A stretch of DNA of 64,000 nt from Xanthobacteraceae bacterium (GCA_019635585.1 JAHBZE010000001.1:496001-560000); one strand, 5' to 3'; counted from the first letter of the stretch, positions 9,523 to 19,315 are shown. Notes: a model not told the origin generated them from the sequence alone. Made by a program: numbers and translations.

Positions 9523-9870
9523 TCATACCGCCTTCTTATATTCCTCAGGCTTGAAGCCGACGAGGAGTCTGCCGCCGGGCAACTCCAGCACCGGACGCTT
9601 GATCATCGAAGGCTGCGAGAGCATTAGCGCGATTGCCTGCTTCTCGGTGATGCCTTCCTTTTCTTTCTCCGGAAGTTTGCGGAACGTCGTGCCGGCGCGA
9701 TTGAGCAGCGTTTCCCACCCTGCCTTCTTCGCCCAGCCTTCGAGTTTCTTCTTCTCGATACCGCTCGTTTTATAGTCGTGGAATGCATACTCGACGCCAT
9801 TCTTTTCGAGAAAGGCGCGCGCTTTCTTCATCGTGTCGCAGTTCTTGATGCCATAGATCGTAATGCTCAT
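9523..9870 (-). CDS. ArsC/Spx-like (YffB) reductase family protein
   Basis: A 115-residue thioredoxin-fold protein of the ArsC/Spx family. The start ATG 9870 (MSITIYGIKNCDT) is chosen because the typical ITIYGIKNCDTMKKA opening follows at once. Only one Cys is in the CDTM motif (residue 11), as in YffB and Spx-like members. The KRPVLE segment near residue 90 is the family's conserved Arg-Pro loop. Members act as glutathione-dependent reductases or as regulators. The gene is 4 nt upstream of the RibD-like gene and diverges from the ArsR regulator. Confidence 0.88.
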   Translation of the reverse strand: MSITIYGIKNCDTMKKARAFLEKNGVEYAFHDYKTSGIEKKKLEGWAKKAGWETLLNRAGTTFRKLPEKEKEGITEKQAIALMLSQPSMIKRPVLELPGGRLLVGFKPEEYKKAV

Positions 9871-9935
9871 GCGCCGATTGTAGCGGCTTCCTTCCGTTCC
9901 CGCCTGCGCCACAGTCCGCATCCACGATTTTCTAC

Positions 9936-9955
9936 ACTTAGGTATTGACCTAAGT
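9936..9955. promoter_or_regulatory. Perfect palindrome, probable ArsR operator
   Basis: ACTTAGGT-ATTG-ACCTAAGT is an exact 8+8 inverted repeat 48 bases before the ArsR-type gene. It covers the candidate -35 box TTGACC (9945-9950); a weak TAGCTT follows 17 bases later at 9968. The size and placing fit the operators of autoregulating ArsR-family repressors. It could also influence the divergent ArsC-like gene. Confidence 0.65.
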
Positions 9956-10002
9956 ATTGCGGGACGCTAGCTTCGCCGCGAAATCGGAACCGGGAACCCG
10001 CC

Positions 10003-10362
10003 ATGAACCCGCAACTATCGAGTGGAAGTAGTGCTTCCGCACCGATCGACGCCATCTTCCGCGCGCTCGCCGACCCCACGCGCCGCAACGTGGTCGAGCG
10101 GTTGAGCCGAAAGCCCGCGTCCGCGAGCGATCTGGCCGCGCCCTACCGCATGGCGATGCCTTCGTTCTTCGAACACATGAAGGTGCTCGAGGGTTGCGGC
10201 CTCGTGCGCTCGAAGAAACAAGGCCGGGTCCGCACCTACGAGCTTGCACCAAACCGCCTCAAAATCGCGGAAGACTGGATCGGCAAGCAGCGCCGCTTCT
10301 GGGAACAGCGGCTCGATCAGCTCGACGAATATCTGCTCAGCATGAAGGACGAAGAAAAATGA
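10003..10362 (+). CDS. ArsR-family transcriptional regulator
   Basis: A 119-residue winged-helix regulator. The family opening [16 protein letters not shown] is near residue 18, and the recognition helix with [15 protein letters not shown] is near residue 50. No metal-binding CxC box is seen, so it is probably not a metal sensor. It belongs to the group of ArsR proteins encoded with SRPBCC (AHSA1) partners. The stop overlaps the next start (ATGA at 10359-10362), so the two proteins are translationally coupled. The palindrome at 9936 suggests autorepression; the inducer is unknown. Confidence 0.93.
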   Translation: MNPQLSSGSSASAPIDAIFRALADPTRRNVVERLSRKPASASDLAAPYRMAMPSFFEHMKVLEGCGLVRSKKQGRVRTYELAPNRLKIAEDWIGKQRRFWEQRLDQLDEYLLSMKDEEK

Positions 10363-10844
10363 TCCCGTTCAAGCCCGACCCGAAGTTCGACCTCGTGCTG
10401 GAGCGCGACATCGATGTGCCGGTCGAACTCGTGTGGAAAGTCTGGACTACGCCGGAGCACCTGAAGCACTGGTTCGTGCCGAAGCCGTGGTCGCTCGCCC
10501 GCTGCAAGATCGATCTGCGCCCCGGCGGCGAATTTTCTTCCGTCATGCTCTCGCCCGAGGGCAAGGAGTTTCCGAACAACGGCTGCTATCTCGAAGTGGT
10601 GCCGAACGAGCGTCTCGTGTTCACCGACACGCTGCTCGCAGGCTACCGCCCCTCGCCCAAGCCGTTCTTCACCGCAGCACTTCTGCTGGAGCCGCGCAAC
10701 GGCGGCACGCGCTACACCGCGATTGCGATTCACGGTGACGAGGCGACGCGCAAGCAGCACGAAGAGATGGGCTTCCATGACGGCTGGGGCACGGTCGTCA
10801 CGCAGATGACCGACTACATCAAGGCCGGAATGAAACCCGCGTAG
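10359..10844 (+). CDS. SRPBCC (AHSA1-like) domain protein
   Basis: A 161-residue START/Bet v1-fold protein. The typical opening [20 protein letters not shown] is near residue 11, DLRPGGEF near 50 and ERLVFTD near 83. A C-terminal GWGTVVTQM helix ends the fold. Such proteins bind hydrophobic ligands in a deep pocket. It overlaps the ArsR gene by four bases; the pairing suggests that it binds or processes the molecule sensed by the regulator, which is an inference. Confidence 0.92.
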   Translation: MIPFKPDPKFDLVLERDIDVPVELVWKVWTTPEHLKHWFVPKPWSLARCKIDLRPGGEFSSVMLSPEGKEFPNNGCYLEVVPNERLVFTDTLLAGYRPSPKPFFTAALLLEPRNGGTRYTAIAIHGDEATRKQHEEMGFHDGWGTVVTQMTDYIKAGMKPA

Positions 10845-10867
10845 AGAACGAAACAGGAGTAACGAAC

Positions 10868-11296
10868 ATGGCCGACATGCAGAGCATGAAAGTGCAACCC
10901 TATCTTTTCTTCGATGGACGCTGCGAGGAAGCGCTAGAGTTTTACAAAAAAGCCATCGGCGCCGAGGTGACCTTCATGATGCGCGTCGACGAGAGCCCCG
11001 ACAAAGGCGGCGCGCACGCGCCCGGCGACAAGATCATGCATGCGGCCTTCATGGTCGGAAACACACTGATCATGGCCTCCGACGGCTTCGCCAAAGGAAA
11101 CCCGAAATTCGAGGGCTTCTCCCTTTCGATCACCGCCAAAGACGAAGCGGAATCCAAAAAACTATTCGGCGCGCTCAGCGAAGGCGGCGAAGTCACGCAA
11201 GCCATAATCAAGACCTTCTTCTCGCCCGCTTTCGGCATGGTGAAAGACAAGTTCGGCATGCACTGGATGGTGATCGTGCCGCAGGAAATGGCATAA
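10868..11296 (+). CDS. VOC family (PhnB-like) protein
   Basis: A 142-residue protein of the vicinal-oxygen-chelate superfamily, PhnB/YjdN type. Signs are PYLFFDGRCEEALEFYKKAIGA at the start of the fold, HAAFMVGNTLIMASD near residue 58, and the closing FGMVKDKFGMHWMV. Function of PhnB-like proteins is not established. It follows the SRPBCC gene by 23 nt and precedes the MFS gene by 18 nt in the same direction, so it is part of the ArsR-headed operon. Confidence 0.92.
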   Translation: MADMQSMKVQPYLFFDGRCEEALEFYKKAIGAEVTFMMRVDESPDKGGAHAPGDKIMHAAFMVGNTLIMASDGFAKGNPKFEGFSLSITAKDEAESKKLFGALSEGGEVTQAIIKTFFSPAFGMVKDKFGMHWMVIVPQEMA

Positions 11297-11314
11297 CGAA
11301 ACGGAGCCGCAAAA

Positions 11315-12523
11315 ATGGAATCGCCCTATCGCTGGATGATCGTCGCGGCCGGCGCGATCATGACCTGTGTCGCCATGGGTGCGATGTTTTCGCTCGCCGT
11401 GTTTCTGGAGCCGATGTCGGCCGCCACGGGCTGGTCGCGTGCGGGCATCTCCAGTGCAATGACGCTGAACTTCCTTGCGATGGCGCTCGGCAATTTCGGC
11501 TGGGGTGCGGCCAGCGACCGCTTCGGCCCGCGCATCGTGGTGCTGATCGGCGCCGTCATTCTCGGCCTCGCGCTGGTGCTGGCGAGCCGCGCGCAATCGC
11601 TGATCGCATTTCAAGTGACCTACGGCGTGCTGGTCGGCATTTCCGCAAGCGCATTCTTCGCGCCGATGATCGCAACCACTACCGGCTGGTTCGAAACGCA
11701 GCGCAGCCTTGCCGTCTCGCTGGTTTCGCTCGGCGTCGGCGTCGCGCCGATGACGATGTCGCCTCTGGTCGCCTGGCTCGTCTCCACGCATGACTGGCGC
11801 ATGGCCATGCTGATCGTCGGCGTGCTCGCATGGATCGTACTGATCCCGACGGCTTTCCTCGTTCGCAGGCCGCCTGTTCTTGCAGCGGCTAAGCCCGGCG
11901 CGATGCCCGCCGAAAGCGCGGGCACAATCCGCACCGCAGGCGAAGCCTTCCGCTCGCCACAGTTCATCGTGCTCGCGCTCGTCTTCTTCGCCTGCTGCGC
12001 CGCGCATTCCGGCCCGATCTTCCACATGGTGAGCTACGCGATCTTCTGCGGCGTCGGGCCGCTCGCCGCGGTTAGCATCTACAGCGTCGAAGGCTTGGGC
12101 GGACTCGGCGGACGGGTGTTGCTCGGCGTGGCCGCCGATAAGCTCGGCGTGAAGCCGGTGCTGATCGCGGGTCTCCTCGTGCAGGCACTTGCCATCGGGA
12201 CTTATATCTATGTGCGCGAACTGAAAGAGTTCTATTCGCTCGCGCTGATTTTCGGCGCGGCTTACGGCGGTGTGATGCCGCTCTACGCGGTGCTCGCACG
12301 CGAGTACTTCGGCCAGGCGATCATGGGCACGGTGTTCGGCGCAGTCACGATGGTGTCGTCCATCGGCATGGCGGCGGGGCCGCTGATCGGCGGCTGGCTC
12401 TACGACACCTACGGCGCTTACACCTGGCTGTTCGCCGGATCCTTCGCGGTGGGCTTAGGGGCCGTCGCGATTGCGCTCGCCTTCCCTCCGGTGCCGCCGC
12501 AAGGCAAGCTCCAGTCCGCATAG
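11315..12523 (+). CDS. MFS transporter
   Basis: A 402-residue major facilitator with about 12 membrane segments. The loop 2-3 signature [10 protein letters not shown] is near residue 66, and its counterpart [10 protein letters not shown] is near residue 270 in the second half. It resembles the oxalate/monocarboxylate-type (OFA) transporters in layout, but the substrate cannot be deduced. Lying between the VOC and cupin genes with short gaps, it probably exports or imports the compound handled by this operon. Confidence 0.92.
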   Translation: MESPYRWMIVAAGAIMTCVAMGAMFSLAVFLEPMSAATGWSRAGISSAMTLNFLAMALGNFGWGAASDRFGPRIVVLIGAVILGLALVLASRAQSLIAFQVTYGVLVGISASAFFAPMIATTTGWFETQRSLAVSLVSLGVGVAPMTMSPLVAWLVSTHDWRMAMLIVGVLAWIVLIPTAFLVRRPPVLAAAKPGAMPAESAGTIRTAGEAFRSPQFIVLALVFFACCAAHSGPIFHMVSYAIFCGVGPLAAVSIYSVEGLGGLGGRVLLGVAADKLGVKPVLIAGLLVQALAIGTYIYVRELKEFYSLALIFGAAYGGVMPLYAVLAREYFGQAIMGTVFGAVTMVSSIGMAAGPLIGGWLYDTYGAYTWLFAGSFAVGLGAVAIALAFPPVPPQGKLQSA

Positions 12524-12533
12524 GAGCGCAAAC

Positions 12534-12929
<396 letters not shown>

Positions 12930-12942
12930 AATGGAGAAAACG

Positions 12943-13332
12943 ATGAGCGAGAAGACGATGCTTTGGACCGGACGCGTGCTTTCCGGAATTTTCGTCCTGT
13001 TCATGCTCGGCGCGTCGGTCGCGCCGAAGCTGCTCGGTCTTCCCGTCGCCGAAGAAACCATGAAAGCGCTCGGCTGGCCCGCGGGCCACGTGCTCTGGAT
13101 CGGAATTTTCGAACTCGCCTGTGTTTTGCTTTACGTCTATCCCCGCACGAATTTGCTCGGCGCGGTTTTGACGATGGCGCTGTTCGGCGGCGCGATGGCG
13201 ACGCATATCCGCGCTGGCTCGCCGCTCTTCAGTCACGTTCTCTTCAGCATCTACCTCGCGCTTTTCATGTGGGGCGGCCTGTGGCTGCGCGATCCCAAGA
13301 TAAGGGCGATGTTCCCGCTGCGGAGGGACTGA
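12943..13332 (+). CDS. DoxX-like family membrane protein
   Basis: A 129-residue protein with four membrane segments, of the DoxX-like type (WTGRVLSGIFVLFMLGASVAP opening, GILELACVLLY-like middle, HIRAGSP loop near residue 92). The start ATG 12943 is preferred over 12931 because GGAG at 12933-12936 lies six bases ahead of it. DoxX proteins are associated with quinone or thiosulfate redox reactions and oxidative-stress complexes, but this branch has no assigned role. It is separated from the next gene by one base. Confidence 0.88.
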   Translation: MSEKTMLWTGRVLSGIFVLFMLGASVAPKLLGLPVAEETMKALGWPAGHVLWIGIFELACVLLYVYPRTNLLGAVLTMALFGGAMATHIRAGSPLFSHVLFSIYLALFMWGGLWLRDPKIRAMFPLRRD

Positions 13333-13333
13333 C

Positions 13334-13864
13334 GTGGCGAAACTCGTCTTCGGCATGAACCAGTCGCTCGACGGCTATGTCGATCACGACAAGTTTGCGC
13401 CCGCACCCGCGCTCTTTCGCCACTTCATCGAAGAAGCCAAGGCGCAGACAGGCAGCATCTATGGCCGCACGATGTATGAGGTCATGCGCTACTGGGACGA
13501 CGAGCAGCCCGAATGGGACGCAGCGGAGCGAGAATTCGCGGCGGCGTGGCGCAAGCAACCGAAGTGGGTTGTTTCCCGATCGCTCAACTCCGTCGGCCCC
13601 AACGCGACCCTCGTCGGCGGCAACCTTGAGACGGAAATTCGCAAACTGAAGGCGGAGCGTGATGGAGAAATCGAGGTCGCGGGACCGATTCTGGCGCGAA
13701 CTTTGACGGGGCTCGGGCTTATCGACGAGTACCGGATTTATCTTCATCCGGTCGTGCTCGGCGCCGGCAATCCCTATTTCGCCGGGCCGCGCCCGCCGCT
13801 TCGTCTCATCAGCAACGATCTGATCGCGGATGACGTAATCAGGTTGCGCTACGCGCCTGCGTGA
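13334..13864 (+). CDS. RibD C-terminal / dihydrofolate reductase-like protein
   Basis: A 176-residue NADPH-reductase-fold protein starting with GTG at 13334, directly after the DoxX stop. SLDGYVDH near residue 12, YGRTMYEVMRYW near 45 and the cofactor loop EVAGPILARTL near 118 identify the family. It is the last gene of the ArsR-headed run and a distant paralogue of the protein at 8875-9519; the two flank the operon on opposite strands. True substrate unknown. Confidence 0.88.
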   Translation: MAKLVFGMNQSLDGYVDHDKFAPAPALFRHFIEEAKAQTGSIYGRTMYEVMRYWDDEQPEWDAAEREFAAAWRKQPKWVVSRSLNSVGPNATLVGGNLETEIRKLKAERDGEIEVAGPILARTLTGLGLIDEYRIYLHPVVLGAGNPYFAGPRPPLRLISNDLIADDVIRLRYAPA

Positions 13865-13881
13865 TCTGACAGCCGTTCGAA

Positions 13882-14205
13882 TTACGGCGCGTCGTCTGAA
13901 CGCACCGCCCCGCCCTCGCCTTCGAGCCGCTGCAACTGCTTCACGTCCTGCCGCGTGAATTTCAAACGCACGCCCGCGCCCATGTCATGGCTTTCTTCGA
14001 CGATGAGAACGCCGAAGGTTTCGAGCGCGCGGTGCGCGGCTTCTGCATCTGCGTCGGTGTGAAGCCATGCGCTGCCATTCGCCTCGATCGCGGCAATCGT
14101 GTCTTCGCTGACACCCGCTGCCTTGGCGAAATCCTCGCGGCTGACGCCCGCGAGCGCACGCGCCGCGGCGACCAGTCTTCCGGTAAGCTTGAGGTTCGTG
14201 CTCAT
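13882..14205 (-). CDS. XRE-like helix-turn-helix protein
   Basis: A 107-residue protein with a Cro/C1-type helix-turn-helix at residues 10-40: AARALAGVSREDFAKAAGVSEDTIAAIE. The C-terminal half contains LETFGVLIVEE and GVRLKF, typical of small rhizobial XRE proteins in which a second short domain follows. It converges with the RibD-like gene. Targets are unknown; it could act on the neighbouring HNH gene, which reads the same way, but no operator was found. Confidence 0.8.
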   Translation of the reverse strand: MSTNLKLTGRLVAAARALAGVSREDFAKAAGVSEDTIAAIEANGSAWLHTDADAEAAHRALETFGVLIVEESHDMGAGVRLKFTRQDVKQLQRLEGEGGAVRSDDAP

Positions 14206-14323
14206 GTCCGGGTCCCCTCGCGGCTACCGGATGATGGGGAGTTTTTGCGGGGTCTACAAGCGGCGAGAATCTTGCTCTCTTCCTAAGCGATAGTACGGGC
14301 GGGTTGCAGCTGGAAACAGCGTT

Positions 14324-15214
14324 TCATTGCTTAAAGCAATTTGATCTATGCCATTCCAGAAAGTGAGGATGGGGTCTGTGAAGTGGATTCAGAGGCGCCA
14401 ACGCACGACCCGACTTGTTGATGAAAGTTCGCACGCCATCTAGATCATTTGTCTGCCGCGAAATTAAGATTTCAAGATTGTCAGTCAAAGAGATCAGACC
14501 GCGATCAAACATCCAGTGTGCGGTACCTGAGAGCGCAATTCCGTTGTTAATAATGTCAGGCCCGCCCTTCTCGACTGGACGAATATGGGCGGCAGCGACC
14601 TCTGCTCTTCCACCCCCATTGATAAATCGTAGTCCCGACATTGCACATCGCTGATCGTATGCTCGCAACACAACTTCGCGAAATACACGATCACGAATAA
14701 CTCTCGAAACTTGGAATGTTGTTCGCTCTCGCTCTAGATCATAAGTAAAAGGTGTTTGCTGATCGTCAAACCCTTGATTCGTTCCCAATCGTGGCAAAAG
14801 CTGTGAGTGTTCTTCGAGGCCGCGTTCAACGATGCGTTTGAAGTCGTTCTCCGACAGCGGCCTTACTGCAGACTGAGCACGCCCTGACACTTTACCTTCC
14901 TCGTTCAAGACTCCGAGCTCAACGGGACCGGACTCGTCGCGAAATGGAACGGGATTAGAAAATTCCAGAAATGTACCCGGTTCAATCAACGCTAAGTACA
15001 TTTGTGGGGCTGCAGGATCGGGTATTACCTGCTGAATTTTGGCAACGGCGTAGTAGCCCCGTGCTTCGCTTACTTTCGTAGGCTCGTAATAAATAACCCA
15101 ATCGCCAACGAATTTCTCAATTCGGCTCAGATACTGTTTTGGAAACTGATATTTCTCAGCCGGACTGTCGTCGTAAATGGAATCCGTGCGATGTACAAAA
15201 AGCCCATATCCCAT
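14324..15214 (-). CDS. HNH endonuclease with probable EVE/PUA-like reader domain
   Basis: A 296-residue two-domain protein. The C-terminal part holds the HNH motif: AAAHIRP (His about 210), NNGIALSG (Asn about 224) and AHWMFDRGLISL (His about 233). Residues 1-95 have GDWVIYYEP, GYYAVAKIQQVIPD and FLEFSNPVPF, a pattern like EVE/PUA domains that read modified bases; this assignment is by eye. EVE-HNH fusions are known as modification-dependent (type IV) restriction enzymes. The gene is clearly AT-richer than its surroundings and follows guaA after 21 bases, which suggests acquisition by transfer. Confidence 0.82.
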   Translation of the reverse strand: MGYGLFVHRTDSIYDDSPAEKYQFPKQYLSRIEKFVGDWVIYYEPTKVSEARGYYAVAKIQQVIPDPAAPQMYLALIEPGTFLEFSNPVPFRDESGPVELGVLNEEGKVSGRAQSAVRPLSENDFKRIVERGLEEHSQLLPRLGTNQGFDDQQTPFTYDLERERTTFQVSRVIRDRVFREVVLRAYDQRCAMSGLRFINGGGRAEVAAAHIRPVEKGGPDIINNGIALSGTAHWMFDRGLISLTDNLEILISRQTNDLDGVRTFINKSGRALAPLNPLHRPHPHFLEWHRSNCFKQ

Positions 15215-15235
15215 ATTTGATACTAGGCTCGTCGC

Positions 15236-16846
15236 CTACTCCCACTCGATCGTTCCCGGCGGTTTGCTCGTCACGTCGTAAACGACGCGGTTCACGCCCT
15301 TGACCTCGTTGATGATGCGGGTCGCGACCTGGCCCAGGAATTTCATGTCGAAGGGATAAAAGTCGGCGGTCATGCCGTCGACGGACGTGACCGCGCGCAG
15401 GCCCAGCACATGATCGTAGGTACGGCCGTCGCCCATGACGCCGACGGTCTTCACTGGCAGGATCACTGCAAAGGCCTGCCATATCTCGTCGTACAAGCCC
15501 GCTTTTCGAATTTCGTCGAGATAGATCGCGTCGGCGAGACGTAAAATATCAAGCGCTTCTTTCGTGACTTCGCCCGGACAGCGGATCGCAAGTCCCGGCC
15601 CCGGAAACGGATGGCGGCCGACAAAGACATCCGGCAATCCCAATTCCTTGCCGAGCTTTCGCACTTCGTCCTTGAACAATTCGCGCAAGGGCTCGACCAG
15701 CTTCATGTTCATGCGCGCGGGTAACCCGCCGACATTGTGGTGCGACTTGATCGTCACCGACGGCCCGCCGGTGAAGCTCACGCTCTCGATCACATCGGGA
15801 TAGAGCGTGCCTTGCGCGAGAAACTCCGCGCCGCCGATTTTCTTCGCTTCCGCCTCGAACACATCGATGAACAATTTGCCGATGATCTTGCGCTTCTGCT
15901 CCGGATCGGTGACGCCTTTCAGTTCGCGGAGAAACTTCTCGCTCGCATCGGCATGCACCAGCGGAATGTTGTAGTGATTACGAAACAGATCGACGACGGT
16001 TTTCGCTTCGTTCAGCCGCAGCAACCCGTGATCGACGAAGACGCAGGTCAGTTGCTCGCCAATCGCTTCGTGAATGAGCAACGCGGCGACGGAAGAATCC
16101 ACGCCGCCGGATAGCCCGCAGATCACACGGCCCTTGCCCACTTGCGCGCGAATGCGCTCGATCGCTTCCTCGCGGAAAGCGCGCATCGACCAGTCGGCTT
16201 TCGCGCCCGAAACTTTCAGCACGAAATTCTGCAACAGCTTGGCGCCGTCCGGCGTGTGATAGACCTCCGGGTGAAACTGCATCGCGTAATAGCGGCGCGT
16301 GTCGTCGCCGATGATCGCGATCGGCGAATTCGGCGCCTTGCCGAGCACGCGGAAGCCTTTCGGCAAGACGGTGACGCGGTCGCCGTGGCTCATCCAGACC
16401 GGATACTTGCCGCCGCGCTTCCACACGCCTGCGAACAGCGGCGCGTCGTCTAGGATCTCGACCTCCGCGCGGCCGAATTCGCGGTGATGCCCGCCCTCGA
16501 CCTTGCCGCCGAGTTGCTGCGCCATGGTCTGCTCGCCATAGCAGATGCCGAGCACCGGGAGCCCTGAGTCAAAAATCGTCTGGGGTGCCGCGGGCGCATT
16601 CCCATCCAGCACCGAGGCCGGGCCGCCCGACAAAATCACCGCCTTCGGGTTCATCTTTTTGAACGCGGCTTCCGCCGACTGGAACGGCACGATCTCGGAA
16701 TAGACGCCCATCTCGCGCACGCGCCGCGCGATCAGCTGCGTCACCTGCGAGCCGAAATCGACGATCAGGATCTTGTCGTGGTCGGGGGTATGGGAAGCGG
16801 AAGGCTTCGTCGCCGCGCCGGCGGGGCTGCTCTTATGGCTGCTCAT
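15236..16846 (-). CDS. guaA: GMP synthase (glutamine-hydrolysing)
   Basis: GuaA converts XMP, ATP and glutamine to GMP. The 536-residue protein is taken from ATG 16846 ([10 protein letters not shown]). The class I amidotransferase domain has [15 protein letters not shown] (catalytic Cys) and [10 protein letters not shown] (His). The ATP-pyrophosphatase domain has [14 protein letters not shown]. The C-terminal dimerisation domain ends with [10 protein letters not shown]. guaB, the preceding enzyme of the pathway, is at 21382 on the same strand but separated by other genes. Confidence 0.98.
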   Translation of the reverse strand: MSSHKSSPAGAATKPSASHTPDHDKILIVDFGSQVTQLIARRVREMGVYSEIVPFQSAEAAFKKMNPKAVILSGGPASVLDGNAPAAPQTIFDSGLPVLGICYGEQTMAQQLGGKVEGGHHREFGRAEVEILDDAPLFAGVWKRGGKYPVWMSHGDRVTVLPKGFRVLGKAPNSPIAIIGDDTRRYYAMQFHPEVYHTPDGAKLLQNFVLKVSGAKADWSMRAFREEAIERIRAQVGKGRVICGLSGGVDSSVAALLIHEAIGEQLTCVFVDHGLLRLNEAKTVVDLFRNHYNIPLVHADASEKFLRELKGVTDPEQKRKIIGKLFIDVFEAEAKKIGGAEFLAQGTLYPDVIESVSFTGGPSVTIKSHHNVGGLPARMNMKLVEPLRELFKDEVRKLGKELGLPDVFVGRHPFPGPGLAIRCPGEVTKEALDILRLADAIYLDEIRKAGLYDEIWQAFAVILPVKTVGVMGDGRTYDHVLGLRAVTSVDGMTADFYPFDMKFLGQVATRIINEVKGVNRVVYDVTSKPPGTIEWE

Positions 16847-16987
16847 GGCAAGGGAGTAAGGGAAGCCGTTTCCGCCCGCAAGCGAGCCCGCGCGCGGCGG
16901 CCATGCTTTCCAACAGCTTAAGGCGGCGCAGGCCCGCAGCATGCCGCCCTAACCGGGCGTTAGGCCGTGGCGAGCTAGAAAACGGGC

Positions 16988-17890
16988 ATGAATTCGCCCT
17001 CCATCGCCCCCGGCCTGCCCGACGCCGAGGCGCGCCGCGCCGCCCTGTTTCGCGAGAGCCCACGCGACATCGCCGAGCGGATCGCGCTCGGCCTCGTCTG
17101 GGCCGCGGTGCCGAAGCGGCTTGAGCGGCTTCCCAATCTTGCGCGCGTCTGGCTGCGCGACCGGCTCGGCGGCAGCAAGGCACTACCCGACCCGCGCATG
17201 GCCGGCCCCGGCGGAATTGCCGGCATCGCGGACGATCTTTCGGTCGAGACGCTGCTTTCCGCCTACAAGCGCACGCTCTATCCGTGGGGCCATGTCGGGC
17301 CGTTCAAGTGGCTCTCGACGGACCAGCGTTGCGTGCTGTTCTTCAACGAACTGCATATTGCGAAGCGCCTGCGCCGCCAGATGCGGCAGAACGAATATCG
17401 CGTGACCTTCGACACCGATTTCGAAGGTGTCGTCAGCGCCTGCGCCGAGCGCCGCCCGGGACGCTTTCACCTCACCTGGCTGCGCCCGAAGCTGATGCGC
17501 GCCTATGCCGATTTGTTCGACGCTGGCCACGCGCATTCGTTCGAAGTCTGGAACAAGGACGGCGCGCTTGCCGGCGGCGGCTATGGCGTCGCGGTCAACG
17601 GCGTGTTCTTCACCGAGTCGCAGTTCTCTCGCGAGAGTAACACCTCGAAGATGGGATTTACGCTGTTCAACTGGCATCTCGCGAAATGGGGTTTTCTGCT
17701 CAACGACGGCAAGGACCCGACGCCGACGATCAACGAAATGAACTTCCGCATGATCCCGCGCGGTGAACTACAGGCGATCCTCGACCGCGGCACGATGGAA
17801 ACGTCGCGGCCGGGCCGCTGGATCTGCGAAACAGATCTGAAATCGATTGCGGAATGGCAGCCGGAAGAAGAAGCGGCCGCGATCGTCTGA
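16988..17890 (+). CDS. Aat-family leucyl/phenylalanyl-tRNA protein transferase, long form
   Basis: A 300-residue protein whose C-terminal 220 residues match the Aat family. Matching segments are KRTLYPWGHVGPFKWLSTDQR, HIAKRLRRQMR, the AYADLFDAGHAHSFEVW stretch, GGGYGVAVNGVFFTESQFS and NTSKMGF. Aat transfers Leu or Phe from tRNA to N-terminal basic residues, marking proteins for ClpAP. About 75 extra residues precede the family core, and GPFKWLS replaces the usual WWSP segment, so this is a divergent form and may act on another substrate. It diverges from guaA. Confidence 0.78.
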   Translation: MNSPSIAPGLPDAEARRAALFRESPRDIAERIALGLVWAAVPKRLERLPNLARVWLRDRLGGSKALPDPRMAGPGGIAGIADDLSVETLLSAYKRTLYPWGHVGPFKWLSTDQRCVLFFNELHIAKRLRRQMRQNEYRVTFDTDFEGVVSACAERRPGRFHLTWLRPKLMRAYADLFDAGHAHSFEVWNKDGALAGGGYGVAVNGVFFTESQFSRESNTSKMGFTLFNWHLAKWGFLLNDGKDPTPTINEMNFRMIPRGELQAILDRGTMETSRPGRWICETDLKSIAEWQPEEEAAAIV

Positions 17891-17892
17891 TT

Positions 17893-18003
17893 TGTCATTC
17901 CGGGGCGATGCGAAGCATCGAACCCGGAATCCAGGGCTACTTGTGAAGGCTTTGCCGCGTGGCCCTGGATTCCGGATCGGCGCTTCGCGCCGTCCGGAAT
18001 GAC
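17893..18003. repeat. Long inverted-repeat element
   Basis: The arms GTCATTCCGG...CCCGGAATCCAGGGC and GCCCTGGATTCCGGA...TCCGGAATGAC are complementary over most of about 45 bases each, so the 110-bp unit can fold into one long interrupted hairpin with smaller hairpins in each arm (for example CGATGCGAAGCATCG). It lies between convergent genes. It is of the same general kind as the element at 590-680 but not the same sequence. Confidence 0.75.
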
Positions 18004-18007
18004 AAAA

Positions 18008-19306
18008 TTAGTTCTTCTTGAGAACCGAAACAAAAAACCCGTCCGTGCCCGTCCGGCGCGGGGTCATCTGGATGCCTTCGCCGGTGAGTTTCGCCGCACG
18101 CGAGAAGATCATCGCGTTTTCGCCGAGCGCTTTGACGACTTCATTCGCAGAAACGATTTCGAACGCGCTATTGCGTTCGCGGAACGCGCGGATCTGCGCG
18201 CCATTTTCTGCGTCCAGAATCGAACAGGTGATGTAAACGAGCCTGCCGCCCGGTTTCACGAAGCGCGCGGCATCGTCGAGCAGCGCCGACTGTTCGCGCT
18301 GGCGGATTTCCAGGGCGCCGGGACGAATGCGCCACTTCGCATCGGGATGCCTGCGCCACACGCCCGTTCCGGTGCAAGGCGCGTCGATCAGGACGAGATC
18401 CATCTGCACTTCGAGATCGGAAAGCACGTCCTGCTTCCCTTTCGGCGAGCGCACCTGCACGTTGCGCGCGCCCGCGCGCGTCAGCCGCTCATGGATCGGC
18501 GCGAGCCGCCGCAGATCGGAATCATAGGCGAACAACTGCCCCTTGTTATCCATGTGCGCGGCAAGCGCCAGCGTCTTGCCGCCCGCACCGGCGCAAAGAT
18601 CGAGCACCTGCTGTCCCGGCTCCGCGCCCGCGAACAAGCTCGCGAGCTGCGAGCCTTCGTCCTGCACCTCGAAGTCACCTTTGAGAAACGAAGGCTCGGA
18701 GGTGACCGGCGGCTGCCTGCCGTCGCTGCCCAATTCGATCCGCAAGCCGGCCGGCGACCAGCGCGCGGGCGCCGCGTTCAGATGCGAAAGTTCTTTCGCC
18801 ACCTCGTCGCGATTGTTCTTCAGCGTGTTGACGCGCAGATCGAGCGGCGCACGCGCGGCAAGCGCCATGCCCTCCTGCCAGCGGTCGTCGCCGAACGCGA
18901 GCGCGAATTGGGCGTCCAGCCATTCAGGGTAATCGCCCGCGACGTGCGGCGGCGCTTTCGCGAGCGAACCGGATTCCAGCCGCTTCTTCTCGTCGTCGCT
19001 CAAGGGCGCGATAGCGAAGCGCGAGCCGTCCGCGAGTTTCTCGATTTCCTCGACGCTCAGGTTGCGCGAAAGCCGCAGCGCGCCGAGGAGAATGGCGCGG
19101 GGCGTCTCCGCACCCATGAGAAACGCGGAGGATGCGCGGCGGCGAAGCGCGTCGAACATCAAGGAACCGATCGCGCCGCGATCGCCGGAGCCGGCGAAGC
19201 GGTGCGTCTGCCCCCACTCGCGCAGCGCATCGGGCGCGGGACGTTTCTTTCCTTCGATTTCGGCCAATACTTCGATTGCGGCGGCAAGCCGCGCGGCGGG
19301 TGTCAT
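18008..19306 (-). CDS. rsmB: rRNA cytosine-5 methyltransferase, RsmB type
   Basis: A 432-residue SAM-dependent RNA m5C methyltransferase. The N-terminal NusB-like RNA-binding region (residues about 1-140) is followed by the Rossmann domain with LDLCAGAGGKTLALA. The two catalytic Cys are in DAPCTGTGVWRRHPD and YITCSIL. RsmB methylates C967 of 16S rRNA. ATG 19306 (MTPAARLAAA) is preferred to the GTG two codons upstream. Its start is 9 nt after the nucleosidase stop, so the two are co-transcribed. Confidence 0.92.
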   Translation of the reverse strand: MTPAARLAAAIEVLAEIEGKKRPAPDALREWGQTHRFAGSGDRGAIGSLMFDALRRRASSAFLMGAETPRAILLGALRLSRNLSVEEIEKLADGSRFAIAPLSDDEKKRLESGSLAKAPPHVAGDYPEWLDAQFALAFGDDRWQEGMALAARAPLDLRVNTLKNNRDEVAKELSHLNAAPARWSPAGLRIELGSDGRQPPVTSEPSFLKGDFEVQDEGSQLASLFAGAEPGQQVLDLCAGAGGKTLALAAHMDNKGQLFAYDSDLRRLAPIHERLTRAGARNVQVRSPKGKQDVLSDLEVQMDLVLIDAPCTGTGVWRRHPDAKWRIRPGALEIRQREQSALLDDAARFVKPGGRLVYITCSILDAENGAQIRAFRERNSAFEIVSANEVVKALGENAMIFSRAAKLTGEGIQMTPRRTGTDGFFVSVLKKN

Positions 19307-19315
19307 GCACACCGC

